The notes beneath the pieces were generated by a model. That model saw only the letters and a list, made by a program, of their open reading frames with translations, searched no databases and was not told the DNA's origin. From Sulfurimonas sp. (GTDB lineage Bacteria; Campylobacterota; Campylobacteria; Campylobacterales; Sulfurimonadaceae), in contig NZ_CP093397.1 of the NCBI RefSeq assembly GCF_029027585.1, forward strand, positions 2,345,405-2,409,404: DNA of 64,000 nucleotides, read 5' to 3'. Of this stretch, positions 1-9,450 are shown in pieces. Position 1 is the stretch's first letter. The number at the start of each line of letters is the position of its first letter. The position numbers and the translations under genes are program-made.

Positions 1-3000
1 AAAAACTAACCCAAACCATATCACTACTAATCTCATACACTTTAATCTTCTTACCACTACACGCTGCTTCTATCCAAACAGATGGAAGTACAAACACCAC
101 ACTTGACAAAGCAAGAAATGATGTACCTGTAGTAAATATAGCAAATCCTAATGCATCAGGACTCTCTCACAATAAGTTTAGAGAGTACAATGTCCAGACG
201 CAAGGTCTTATCCTAAATAACTCCAGAGATACAACTGTAAATACTCAACTAGGTGGTTTTATATTTGGTAATAAAAACCTAACTTCAAATGCAAAAGTAA
301 TACTAAATGAAGTAACAAGTACCTCTAGAAGTAGACTAAATGGTTATACCGAAGTAGCAGGAAAAAGAGCAGACCTAGTCATAGCAAATCCAAATGGAAT
401 TAGTATAAATGGAGCAGGATTTATAAATACCTCTAGTGTAACTCTTAGTACAGGAACCCCTATTATAAACAGAGGAAATTTAGAATCTTTTAACATACTT
501 GGAGGAGATATAAGTATAGAAGGTAGTGGACTAGATTCCATGGGTTCAGATAGCACTTATATATATACTCACTTTTTAAAACTAAACGCTGATATACATG
601 CAAAAAACTTAGAAATTAAACTAGGTAAAAATAGTATAGATGCTAATACTAAACAAATAACATCTTCTACAAATAGTAATGAAGTGACTTTATTTCTACT
701 AGATTCATCTACACTAGGTGGAATGTACGCAAACAGAATCTCTCTTGTGGGAACAGATAAAGGTCTAGGAGTAAACCTACCACCTGAAGTCTTGGCATCT
801 ACTGGTGAGATATATATCACCAATGATGGAGATATAAAACTACAAAATGTAAAAGCAAAAACAGATATGAATATAGATGCTAAAGATGCAGATATAACAA
901 TAGAAGATACAATAAAATCAGGTGTAGATATAACACTAAAAGCAAAAAACATCTCAAACAACGCTCTCATAAACAGCTCAAACGATTTAACTATAACTTC
1001 TGATAATTTAACAAATAATAGAACTATGTTTAGTGGGAATGATATGTTTCTTTATACTAAAGATACTCTTTTAAATAATGAAGATGCAAATATATTTGCT
1101 GTAAATAATCTAAAAATAGCAAAAGATGACTCAAATAATAAAACACACTTAGTGAAAAACTATAAAGCGAATATATTTACTTTAGAAGGTGATATAAATA
1201 TACACTCAGAATCTTTAGAAAATATAACTGATGAGCCAACAATAAAAACGGAGTATAGTAAAAATACCAATGTTGAAACCTGGATAGATTCTTTAGATAG
1301 TGAAAATATTCAGGCAGAAATATTAAGTGGACATAACCTAAATTTAGATGTTAATAATTTATTGAATGATTATTCTCTAATTTATGCAAGTAACGATATA
1401 AATTTTAATACTAATACATTAAACAATAGTAGTGTAGATTTATTTGAAAAAACAGTAACAACAACTACTAAAAGCAAACGAGTAAAAGATGGCTATTCTT
1501 GGGGTGTTAAATGTGGTTGGGGTGGTTGTTGGCCGGTAAAAAAAGATAAGTATAAAACTGTTTATTATGATGTAAAAAATACATCAATAAATACAATTGA
1601 TACAATCTTTTCAACCATTCAAGCAGGTGAAAAGATTACCGGTGTCGCTGATACACTTAATAATGGCTTTAAGGAAGATGCGGTTATCCCCAGTTCAACA
1701 ATCGTAAGTGAAGATGGAGAGAGCATAACATATACAAACTCAAAAGACAATACTCAGATAATCTCTATCCCAAAAGACAATCATGGTCTGTTTGTAAAAA
1801 CTACAGACCCAGCTTCAAAAGTTTTAATAGAAACTAACCCAGAGTTTGCTCTTTATGAAAACTTCATTAGTAGTGACTATATGATGAGTCATATTAACTA
1901 TGATTCACAAGCAACAAGTAAAAAAATAGGAGATGCTCTTTATGAAAATACTCTTATAAGAAAGAGTATATTTGCTCAAACAGGAAGAAGGTTTCTAAAC
2001 AGTGATATTAAAAATGATAACGAGCAATTTAAATACTTGATGGATAATGCAATACAAGCAAATAAGTCACTAGAACTAAGCCCAGGAATATCACTAAGTA
2101 AAGCTCAGATAAATGCACTTACACAAGATATAGTCTGGATGGAAGAACAAATAGTACAAGGAGAAAAGGTTCTTGTTCCAGTTGTATATATAGCAAATGC
2201 AAATAACTTTAAACTCCAAGGTTCTCAAATAATTGCAGGAGATAGTCTAAACTTAAAAGTAGCAACTCTTAAAAATTCAGGAAGACTTGAAGCTGGAAAA
2301 AGTTTAAATATAGAGGCATCAGATAGTATTACAAATATAGATGGAAATATAAAAGCAAATGAAGATATAACTCTAAAAGCAACTAATGATATATCAAATA
2401 TAAGTGCAAATATAAAAGCTAAAAATATAAACTTAGCTTCTGCCGATGGGTCTATTATAAACAAACGCTACACTAAAAATCTCATAGGAGCTTCTTCAAG
2501 TATACAAGCATCAAACTCTTTAAATATAGAAGCTAAGGATAAAGTATTAGTTCAAGGTAGTAAGTTAGAAGCTAAAGATATAAATATTGAAGCTAAAAAT
2601 GTAGATATAGTTACAACAGTAAATAAAAAAGATTTTTTTCTTAAAGGTTCAAATTATTCCATAAAAGAAAAATCTACTACACACCTAGCTTCAAATATAA
2701 ATGCGGACAACATAAATATAGTAGCAAAAGAAACCTCAAGCATAAAAGGCTCAAACCTAAATGCAACTAATGACTTAAATGTAAAAGCTAAAAAGATAGA
2801 TGTACTAGCTGTTAATAACTCAACTTATGAAGAGACTAAATCGTCATCAAAAGGTTTTTTTAGCTCTGAATCAACCACAACTAAAAAAGCAACTTCAAGA
2901 AACCAAGCCTCAAATCTTAGCGGAGCTAATGTAACACTAACGGCAACGGGAGATGGTATAAATATTATAGGTTCAAACCTAGATGCTAAAGAAACTCTTG

Positions 3001-6000
3001 CCTTAGATAGCGCAAAAGACAAGGTGAATGGCGAAGCCAGAGAGGGTGCTCTGGGGTATATAAATATAAAAGCTGGTTACAACATAGACTATAAAGATTC
3101 TAAAACTATAAAAACAAGTATGCTTAGTGGCAGTGATATTTTTAGTACTAGCATGGACAACATAGGTGCACTTGATAAAACAGCCCAGTCTTCAAACTTA
3201 AAAGCTTCAAACATAACTCTAAAATCAAACACTGCAAACATAGAAGGTTCAAACTTAGAAGCTCAAAAAAGTATAGATATAGATGCTAGTGAGATAAACA
3301 TACAAACAGCTAAAGAAGAACATAAAACATGGGAACAACATGAAAAAATATCTTTAACATTTAACCAAGCTGTAGAAGGGATTGGTAACCTTGGTTTAAG
3401 TATGGCTACACTAGGTCAGGCAGGTTCGAGTGAAGATGATGATGATATCATAAACATAAAAGCTTCTTACTCTAAGACACAAGACCAAACCAACTCTATA
3501 AACAATGTAGCTTCAAATCTAAAAGCAAAAGAGAACCTCTCACTAAAAGCAAATAGTGGTGACATAAATATAAAAGGTTCAAACCTAGCTTCAGGAGGAA
3601 GTACAAGCCTAGAAGCAAGTAACAACATAAATATATTATCAGCCTATAACAAAGACAACCACAGCTATAAAGAAACAAGCGGTTATCTAGAGCTAAAAAT
3701 AACATCAGATGAAGGACTAGAAACAGAGATAGACCTAACTCTAAAAGATGAACAAGAAGACTTTTCAAATGCTATAGGCTCTACTATATCATCAAACGCA
3801 AACTTAATTCTAAAAAGTAAAAATGATACAAATATCATAGGAAGTGATTTAAGTAGTGGTGGAAGTACTACTATGCAAACAGACGGTGAGTTAAAAATAG
3901 CAGCCGCTAAAAACACAAGCACAAAGTCAGTAGATAACCTAAATATACATATATATTCTGGAGGAATACCAGAACTAGAACTAGGAGATGGACAACTAGA
4001 AGTAGAGCTTGGTCGTGCAACCCTAGATAAAATAAAAAAGACAACCATAGATACAACCGCTACTAAGTCAAATATTTCCTCGGATAAAGATATAGACCTA
4101 ACAAGTGAAAAAAGTATATTAGTAGAAGGCTCAGACCTAGAAGCTAAAAAAGATGTAGTCCTAACAGCGAGTGAAGACATAACAATAAAAGAAACCAAAG
4201 AAACAAGTGAGATAGAGTCAGATGAGATACATGGAGTAGCAGTAGCAAAGTTTGTAATAAAAACAGAATATGTTGCACTTCATAAAGCAATATTAGCAGT
4301 CCAAGAAGCAAAAAAGACAATAGATAATGCAAAAGATAATTATGATGATTATAAAGATGAAGTAAAAAAACAAGAGGGTTTATTTGCTAAAGTAAAACAA
4401 GATTACAAAAACAATGTAGGCTATATAGAACTAGTAGATGTAGAAGAGTTTGAAGAACTACTAGATGACCTAAAAGAAGATGATAAATACTATAAAGCAA
4501 ATATAGCCCTAGCCATAGTAACATTCACTACCAAACAACTAGCCCTTGTAGTCCAAATCACAAAAACAGCAACCGCTGCTTCTCAAACATACGGTACAGC
4601 ACTAAGTGCATCTATAGAACTAGATATAGATGCTGTACAAACACAACTAGAAGAATATGCTCAAAAAAGCATAGCTTCTGGTGTAATGGGTGAGAGCATC
4701 ACACTAAGAGCAAAAAATAAAGCAACAGTACAAGGAAGTACTCTACAAGCAAAAAACAACATAAACATAGATGCCACTTCAACAGATATACTAGCATCTA
4801 AAGACAACTATGATAAAAGCAAAGACACACAGCACCAACACCTAAACATAAGCATAGGAAGTTCAGGCTTTAGCATGAGCGGTAGTGTAGATAACTCAGA
4901 GACTACAAATGAACAAGCAACTCAAACAAACTCAAACCTTCAAGCAAATAACATAAATATAAACACTAAAGAAAAAACAAGCATAAAAGGTGCCGAGGTA
5001 AAAGCAAAAGACTCTCTAGTTATAAACACTAAAAACCTAGAGGTAGCATCTGTACAAGACACAGCTAAAACAAGAAGTCACTCTATAGGAGTAAGTGCAG
5101 GATATGGAGGAGGAAGTCTAAGTAGCTTAGGAGCAAACCAAAGTAAAGCTAACTCTAGATCTAAACAGACAATACTTACAAGCTTAACAGGAAACAAGGT
5201 AGATATAACTACAGCAAAAAACACTAAACTAAAAGGTGCAACTATAGCAGCACTAGATGCACAAGGAAATGACAACGGTAACTTAAACCTAAAAACAGAA
5301 ACTCTAACAGCATCTAGCCTTAATAACACATACAACTCTAAAAGTATGTCTATAGGAATACAATCAGGAGTAACAACAAGTAATTCTAAAAATATAAACA
5401 AAGGTATAGAAGGTGGAACAACAGAGATAGATGGAGTAAGTACAATAGCACTAGACTACTCAAACAACAGAACCAACTCAAAAACAAAAACACTTGCAAC
5501 TCTAGGAAGTGGAAATATACAAATAGCAAACAAAGAAGATTCTGATACAAAAATGCTAAACAGAGATGCAAGTAACAATGAAGTAGATATTTACAACATC
5601 TCTAGTCATAAAGGTCTTAAGGGGGAGTTGGATACTAGGCTTCTTACAAAAGATGGGCGAAACAGTATAAAAGAAGACCTAGAAAAAACAAAAAGAACAG
5701 GACAATCTTTAGCTGATGTTGCTACAAAAGATGAGTTTAAATTAAAAGATACAGTTCAACACTTGGATGAAGTTCTAAAAGACCTTGAAATTCAAAAACA
5801 GTTTGCACTTCAAAACGATGGCAAAGGTATAGAGACACTCCAAGGAGAGAACTCTACAATAGAGCAAAAACAAGAAGCTATAAAACAATATGCAAAAATC
5901 TATGCTGATACTTACGGTATAAATATAGAAGAAGCAAATATAATTGCTACCAATAAGCTCATAAAAGGTACTCACTACTCAAATGATGGTAAAAAATCAA

Positions 6001-7124
6001 CAATAGATATAAATGACAATGCTCAAAGAAATGCAAAAGACTACGCAAAAACTATGGGACATGAAGTAACACATGCTAGAATATCACAAGGAACTACAAG
6101 AGATAGAAAAGATGATAAACTAAACGAAGCTTATGCTAATACTATGGGAAGCTACTCTGCTGATGGAATGGAGTTTAGTTCAAGTACATACAACAGTATA
6201 AATCTAAACTCAAAACTTAATACAAATAAGCATGTTCAGACGGCTAAGGATAAAGTAGTGTTAAATACAAATAATACTAACTTTAAAAATAGAGTAAAAG
6301 AAAATGGAGATAAGGTTGATTTTGAAGCTTATTGGTCACTAAGTGATGTTGATAGAATGAATATATTAAGTAATCCAAAAACTCCAATAGAGGAAAAAAT
6401 AAATGCTCTTGTAGCTGTAGGATTAACACCAAAAGAAATTAAAAAAAGTCTTGGTAACAATTCAGACTTTAAAGCCCTTTTAAAAAATGGAGATAAAAAG
6501 TTTGATACTGTTTATGCTGAGCAGAAAAATAAGGTTGATAAGGTTAACAATATTGTTGATAATACGGTAAATGCTTTACAAGCTAGTGAACTAGCTTTAG
6601 GTGGAAGAGAAGTAGTTAAAAATGTCATAGAATCTATTACTAAAAAATCATTAGCATTTTCTATTAAAAACGCTAGCTGGACTGCTAGTGTTGACCTGAC
6701 AAGACAGGTAATAACTCAAGTTGTAGAAAATCCACAACTTTTAGAAGAATATAAAAACAATCCAGAAGAAACCATGAAAAAGATTTACAATAATATTGAT
6801 TTAGTTCAAACTGCTGTATCAGCTGGTGTAGGTTCTACTGGTACAAAAACATCAACAAATATGAATAATTTGAAAGGAAAAATAAAAGCTAGAGAAACAG
6901 TAAAAAAACAATTAGATGATGTTAAGTCAAATAGTAAAAGTAAAAGCAAAATTAAAAAATTAACTAAACGATTGGATGAAAAAACTGATAAAGTAATTGA
7001 TAGAACAATAATATATGGCACGCCTATAATTATAAAACAAGTTTTAAATAGTCAACCTAAAGATATAATTGAAGAAGTTATAAATACTAATTTATCTAAA
7101 AAGGATGATGATGGAACAAATTAA
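1..7124 (+). CDS. TPS exoprotein / CdiA-like contact-dependent toxin, copy 1 (5' end outside window)
   Basis: Large secreted filamentous haemagglutinin-type effector stick. The reading frame is open from base 1. Comparison with the second copy (12527) shows that the ATG lies 4 bases before the window, giving 2375 residues. Layout: Sec signal peptide (to about residue 25), TPS secretion domain with the NPNGI motif (about 30-190), FHA beta-helix repeats, a central stretch (about 372-645) unlike copy 2, a conserved segment ending DIVWMEEQ...VLVPVVYI, then long FHA-2 repeats. The polymorphic C-terminus starts after HKGLKGELDTRL (1871-1882). It contains an HEVTH motif (2022-2026) with NEAYA 17 residues on, then the joint NKHVQTAKDK (2077-2086) and a unique 289-residue tip, which I do not recognise. 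The tip is followed by an overlapping small membrane protein, a candidate immunity gene. A 39-bp in-frame insertion (3020-3058) is absent from copy 2. The partner TpsB/CdiB is not in the window. Family assignment is firm; toxin activity is inferred. Confidence 0.9.
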   Translation, partial: KLTQTISLLISYTLIFLPLHAASIQTDGSTNTTLDKARNDVPVVNIANPNASGLSHNKFREYNVQTQGLILNNSRDTTVNTQLGGFIFGNKNLTSNAKVILNEVTSTSRSRLNGYTEVAGKRADLVIANPNGISINGAGFINTSSVTLSTGTPIINRGNLESFNILGGDISIEGSGLDSMGSDSTYIYTHFLKLNADIHAKNLEIKLGKNSIDANTKQITSSTNSNEVTLFLLDSSTLGGMYANRISLVGTDKGLGVNLPPEVLASTGEIYITNDGDIKLQNVKAKTDMNIDAKDADITIEDTIKSGVDITLKAKNISNNALINSSNDLTITSDNLTNNRTMFSGNDMFLYTKDTLLNNEDANIFAVNNLKIAKDDSNNKTHLVKNYKANIFTLEGDINIHSESLENITDEPTIKTEYSKNTNVETWIDSLDSENIQAEILSGHNLNLDVNNLLNDYSLIYASNDINFNTNTLNNSSVDLFEKTVTTTTKSKRVKDGYSWGVKCGWGGCWPVKKDKYKTVYYDVKNTSINTIDTIFSTIQAGEKITGVADTLNNGFKEDAVIPSSTIVSEDGESITYTNSKDNTQIISIPKDNHGLFVKTTDPASKVLIETNPEFALYENFISSDYMMSHINYDSQATSKKIGDALYENTLIRKSIFAQTGRRFLNSDIKNDNEQFKYLMDNAIQANKSLELSPGISLSKAQINALTQDIVWMEEQIVQGEKVLVPVVYIANANNFKLQGSQIIAGDSLNLKVATLKNSGRLEAGKSLNIEASDSITNIDGNIKANEDITLKATNDISNISANIKAKNINLASADGSIINKRYTKNLIGASSSIQASNSLNIEAKDKVLVQGSKLEAKDINIEAKNVDIVTTVNKKDFFLKGSNYSIKEKSTTHLASNINADNINIVAKETSSIKGSNLNATNDLNVKAKKIDVLAVNNSTYEETKSSSKGFFSSESTTTKKATSRNQASNLSGANVTLTATGDGINIIGSNLDAKETLALDSAKDKVNGEAREGALGYINIKAGYNIDYKDSKTIKTSMLSGSDIFSTSMDNIGALDKTAQSSNLKASNITLKSNTANIEGSNLEAQKSIDIDASEINIQTAKEEHKTWEQHEKISLTFNQAVEGIGNLGLSMATLGQAGSSEDDDDIINIKASYSKTQDQTNSINNVASNLKAKENLSLKANSGDINIKGSNLASGGSTSLEASNNINILSAYNKDNHSYKETSGYLELKITSDEGLETEIDLTLKDEQEDFSNAIGSTISSNANLILKSKNDTNIIGSDLSSGGSTTMQTDGELKIAAAKNTSTKSVDNLNIHIYSGGIPELELGDGQLEVELGRATLDKIKKTTIDTTATKSNISSDKDIDLTSEKSILVEGSDLEAKKDVVLTASEDITIKETKETSEIESDEIHGVAVAKFVIKTEYVALHKAILAVQEAKKTIDNAKDNYDDYKDEVKKQEGLFAKVKQDYKNNVGYIELVDVEEFEELLDDLKEDDKYYKANIALAIVTFTTKQLALVVQITKTATAASQTYGTALSASIELDIDAVQTQLEEYAQKSIASGVMGESITLRAKNKATVQGSTLQAKNNINIDATSTDILASKDNYDKSKDTQHQHLNISIGSSGFSMSGSVDNSETTNEQATQTNSNLQANNININTKEKTSIKGAEVKAKDSLVINTKNLEVASVQDTAKTRSHSIGVSAGYGGGSLSSLGANQSKANSRSKQTILTSLTGNKVDITTAKNTKLKGATIAALDAQGNDNGNLNLKTETLTASSLNNTYNSKSMSIGIQSGVTTSNSKNINKGIEGGTTEIDGVSTIALDYSNNRTNSKTKTLATLGSGNIQIANKEDSDTKMLNRDASNNEVDIYNISSHKGLKGELDTRLLTKDGRNSIKEDLEKTKRTGQSLADVATKDEFKLKDTVQHLDEVLKDLEIQKQFALQNDGKGIETLQGENSTIEQKQEAIKQYAKIYADTYGINIEEANIIATNKLIKGTHYSNDGKKSTIDINDNAQRNAKDYAKTMGHEVTHARISQGTTRDRKDDKLNEAYANTMGSYSADGMEFSSSTYNSINLNSKLNTNKHVQTAKDKVVLNTNNTNFKNRVKENGDKVDFEAYWSLSDVDRMNILSNPKTPIEEKINALVAVGLTPKEIKKSLGNNSDFKALLKNGDKKFDTVYAEQKNKVDKVNNIVDNTVNALQASELALGGREVVKNVIESITKKSLAFSIKNASWTASVDLTRQVITQVVENPQLLEEYKNNPEETMKKIYNNIDLVQTAVSAGVGSTGTKTSTNMNNLKGKIKARETVKKQLDDVKSNSKSKSKIKKLTKRLDEKTDKVIDRTIIYGTPIIIKQVLNSQPKDIIEEVINTNLSKKDDDGTN
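1109..1929 (+). other. Variable central region of exoprotein copy 1 (candidate receptor-binding segment)
   Basis: Copies 1 and 2 are almost identical up to base 1108 (13638 in copy 2) and again from 1930 (14960). Between these points they differ in sequence and in length (about 820 against 1320 bases). Copy 1 carries a Cys pair in GVKCGWGGCWPVKKDKY. In E. coli CdiA the receptor-binding domain sits in a comparable place between the two FHA repeat blocks and swaps between strains, so this may be the receptor-specificity segment. That role is inference from position and variability only. Confidence 0.5.
3020..3058. repeat. 39-bp in-frame palindromic insertion in copy 1
   Basis: Copy 1 reads SAKD-KVNGEAREGALGY-INIK where copy 2 (at 16090) reads SAKDINIK directly. 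The extra 39 bp keep the frame, are clearly GC-richer than the surroundings, and contain an inverted repeat CCAGAG (3037-3042) / CTCTGG (3049-3054) with a 6-base loop. It looks like a small palindromic insertion sequence tolerated inside a coding region. Its origin is unknown. Confidence 0.6.
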
Positions 7125-7638
7125 TTTAAAAACACTTTTTGAAATATCAAAAGGTATCTTTTTTGTCGTTCTTGCTGGCTTACTTAGTTTAGTAGTTTTT
7201 TCTTTGTGCGATGAAAATAATATTACAAATGTATATATTATTATTAGTTTATATGTTATAGTTTTTTTAGTACTTTTTTTCTTTACTATACATGTTTTTA
7301 AAATAACATTTGAATATAGTTCTTTATTCCTAGTGGGATTTATCATTTTTTCTATACCAATAATATTTAATAATGATTCTAAAAAGAATGGAAATGATAT
7401 GAATACTACACTTAAACAACACTCCATTTTTCAAACAGAAGAACAAATGAATAATTATAAATATGCAAATATTGAAAACAAAATTATTATTTTAAAAAAT
7501 ATGGGATTAAATACAGAAAAAATATTTGATAGATTGAAAAACAATATGGAATTTAGAGAATTAATTAAAGGTGGTAATGATAAATTTAATGAGATTTATA
7601 ATGGAGTTGAAAATACATCACAAGATTCGGCACAGTGA
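7105..7638 (+). CDS. Small membrane protein, candidate immunity protein to copy 1 tip
   Basis: A 177-residue protein beginning MMMEQINLK. It overlaps the end of the copy 1 effector by 20 bases, so translation is probably coupled. Three hydrophobic segments (about residues 15-32, 43-62 and 70-86) are followed by a soluble C-terminus. Position and membrane character fit an immunity protein against a toxin that acts at or enters through the inner membrane. Unusually, residues 123-170 align with a segment of the effector tip (IEEKINALVAVGLTPKEI against IENKIIILKNMGLNTEKI; about 19 of 48 identical by eye). The two therefore share a domain. The family is not recognised. It could alternatively be a second effector subunit. 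Three ATGs in a row make the exact start uncertain by two codons. Confidence 0.6.
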   Translation: MMMEQINLKTLFEISKGIFFVVLAGLLSLVVFSLCDENNITNVYIIISLYVIVFLVLFFFTIHVFKITFEYSSLFLVGFIIFSIPIIFNNDSKKNGNDMNTTLKQHSIFQTEEQMNNYKYANIENKIIILKNMGLNTEKIFDRLKNNMEFRELIKGGNDKFNEIYNGVENTSQDSAQ

Positions 7639-7686
7639 GTGAATCTCCACTTTTAAAAAAAATAAATAAAGGGAAAAACTTAAAAA
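7639..7686 (+). promoter_or_regulatory. Conserved linker before orphan cassette 1
   Basis: The linker reads tgaatctccactttt, A-rich run, aaataaaggg, then ATG. The same block stands before orphan cassette 2 (21333-21373), each time directly after a candidate immunity gene. The tail AAAGGGAAAAA is a plausible ribosome binding site. The conserved 5' part may be a recombination flank or regulatory element. Confidence 0.45.
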
Positions 7687-8102
7687 ATGCAACCACTAAA
7701 AACAGCATTAATAATACTTTTCCTTTTAAACAACTACTGCTACGCATACCTACCAAACCTAGATGCTACCTCCAACATAACAATAAAAGAAACTAAAGAA
7801 ACAAGTGAGATAGAGTCAGATGAGATACATGGAGTAGCAGTAGCAAAGTTTGTAATAAAAACAGAATATGTTGCACTTCATAAAGCAATATTAGCAGTCC
7901 AAGAAGCAAAAAAGACAATAGATAATGCAAAAGATAATTATGATGATTATAAAGATGAAGTAAAAAAACAAGAGGGTTTATTTGCTAAAGTAAAACAAGA
8001 TTACAAAAACAATGTAGGCTATATAGAACTAGTAGATGTAGAAGAGTTTGAAGAACTACTAGATGACCTAAAAGAAGATGATAAATACTATAAAGCAAAT
8101 AT
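7687..8102 (+). pseudogene. Orphan FHA/CdiA cassette 1, 5' part (signal peptide fused to FHA-2 segment, cut by IS)
   Basis: It begins with MQPLKTALIILFL and a Sec-type cleavage region NNYCYA, then LPNLDAT. It then enters, in frame, the FHA-2 region found at about residue 1395 of copy 1 (IKETKETSEIESDEIHG). There is no TPS domain, so the product could reach the periplasm but should not be recognised by a TpsB pore. The homology stops at KYYKANI, where IS copy A begins; a stop follows inside the IS at 8118. The continuation, less 382 bp relative to copy 2, resumes at 9451. The same leader heads cassette 2 (21374), so this is a defined cassette type rather than chance. Confidence 0.75.
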
Positions 8103-9450
8103 TATAATGAACCCCTAAAACTGAACCAGTAAAATTTGTTTTCTTATTTCAAAAATGATAAAATTGAAATAGAGAATATAGGAATTAAATATGAATGCAA
8201 AAAGAAAAAGTTATAGTGCAAATTTTAAAGCAAAAGTAGTACTGGAAGTTTTAGAGGGTGAAAAAACTGTTAATGAAATAGCTAGTGGATATGAAGTCCT
8301 ACCTCTAAGTTTAAGAAATTGGAAAAAACAGTTTCTTGAGAATATGTCATTAGCATTTGATAAAAGTACTGTTGTAAAAGAATACAAAGATGAAATTGAT
8401 ACTCTTAAATATGAAAAAGATGCAATTGCAAAAAAACTTGGAGAGACAATTGTTGAGAAGGATTTTCTTGTGGAAAAGCTAAAAAGCTTGGCCTCATCTA
8501 AAGAGAGAAAAACTCTACTTGATGCTAAGCATAAATTATCACAGAATAAGCAGTGTCAATTGCTACAGGTAAGTAAGTCGAGTTTGTACTATACTCCAAC
8601 TAAACCGTTTAGTAGAGGTAAAGACTTGAAAATATTAGATGCTATAAATAATATATATTCAGACTTTCCATCATATGGAAGTAGAAGAATTCATGCTCAA
8701 CTTTTAAGAGATGGGTATAGCATAGGGAAAAAGTTCGTTAAGAAAGCTATGAAGTATATGGGTATAGAAGCCTTGTATCCTAAGCCTAAGACCACTACAG
8801 CAAACAAAGAACATTATAAGTATCCATATCTCCTAAAAGATTTTAGAGATTATGCTGGACGTGTTGTAATTGAAAAAACTAATCAAGTCTGGAGTACAGA
8901 TATTACTTATATCAAACTGGAAAAAGGCTTTGTATATTTAGCCGCAATAATAGATTGGCATAGTAAAAAAATACTCTCATGGAAACTTTCTAACACAATG
9001 GATATTTCCTTAGTTAAAAGTGTGTTAAATGAAGCACTCGCATTTTATCCTAAACCAGAGATATTTAACACAGACCAGGGAAGTCAATATACTTCAAAAG
9101 TTCATGTTGATATTCTCAAAAAACACAACATTAAAATTTCAATGGATGGAAAAGGTAGAGCTACTGATAATATTTGCATCGAAAGATTCTGGCGAAGTAT
9201 TAAGTATGAAGAAATTTATCTGAATGAATATAAGAATATAAAATCTCTCAATCGAGCAATAAAAATATATATGAACTCTTACAACAAAAAAAGATTACAT
9301 TCGGCGATTGGATATAAAACTCCAAATGAAGTTTATTATAAAGCTGTCAATAATTTAGATCCTAAAGGAGCAAAACTGTTACCACTGGTATCGTAAAGAG
9401 GTAAAATAAGAAAACTTGTTTTACTGGTCTTGAAAAAGGGAACCATTATA
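8103..9450 (+). mobile_element. IS3-family insertion sequence, copy A
   Basis: A 1338-bp element (TG at 8108 to CA at 9445), flanked on both sides by TATA(A). The imperfect inverted repeats are about 42 bp; the left end reads TGaaCCCCTaaaaC and the right end TGgttCCCTttttC, and both share ACCAGTAAAA and GTTTTCTTATTT. It interrupts orphan cassette 1. Its two flanks are not adjacent in the uninterrupted paralogue (382 bp missing), so a deletion or recombination accompanied or followed insertion. Confidence 0.9.
8191..9396 (+). CDS. IS3-family transposase, single-ORF (OrfAB) form, copy A
   Basis: A 401-residue DDE transposase. An N-terminal helix-turn-helix (about 1-50) is followed by a leucine-zipper-like helix (about 60-105), an HTH_21-like linker with YGSRRIHAQL (162-171), and an integrase core with catalytic D237 (STDITY), D295 (NTDQGSQY) and E331 (IERFWRS), a DD(35)E spacing. 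IS3 elements normally encode OrfA and OrfB in two frames joined by a -1 frameshift; here they are one continuous frame. This copy begins MNAKRK, while the other four begin MSAKRK. Confidence 0.92.
   Translation: MNAKRKSYSANFKAKVVLEVLEGEKTVNEIASGYEVLPLSLRNWKKQFLENMSLAFDKSTVVKEYKDEIDTLKYEKDAIAKKLGETIVEKDFLVEKLKSLASSKERKTLLDAKHKLSQNKQCQLLQVSKSSLYYTPTKPFSRGKDLKILDAINNIYSDFPSYGSRRIHAQLLRDGYSIGKKFVKKAMKYMGIEALYPKPKTTTANKEHYKYPYLLKDFRDYAGRVVIEKTNQVWSTDITYIKLEKGFVYLAAIIDWHSKKILSWKLSNTMDISLVKSVLNEALAFYPKPEIFNTDQGSQYTSKVHVDILKKHNIKISMDGKGRATDNICIERFWRSIKYEEIYLNEYKNIKSLNRAIKIYMNSYNKKRLHSAIGYKTPNEVYYKAVNNLDPKGAKLLPLVS

Noticed and set aside
569..970. Long minus-strand open frames through the exoprotein genes (for example 569-970, 3683-4198, 5078-5401 and their repeats)
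   Set aside because: They recur because the DNA repeats, mirror the plus-strand coding periodicity, and give Leu/Ser-rich sequence without motifs or ribosome sites.
9029..9223. 64-residue ORF repeated inside every IS copy
   Set aside because: An alternative frame of the transposase core with no start signal.
9430..9450. TTG start for the cassette 1 3' half inside the IS end
   Set aside because: No ribosome site, and the first residues are IS sequence; the frame is better read as the detached half of the cassette starting at 7687.
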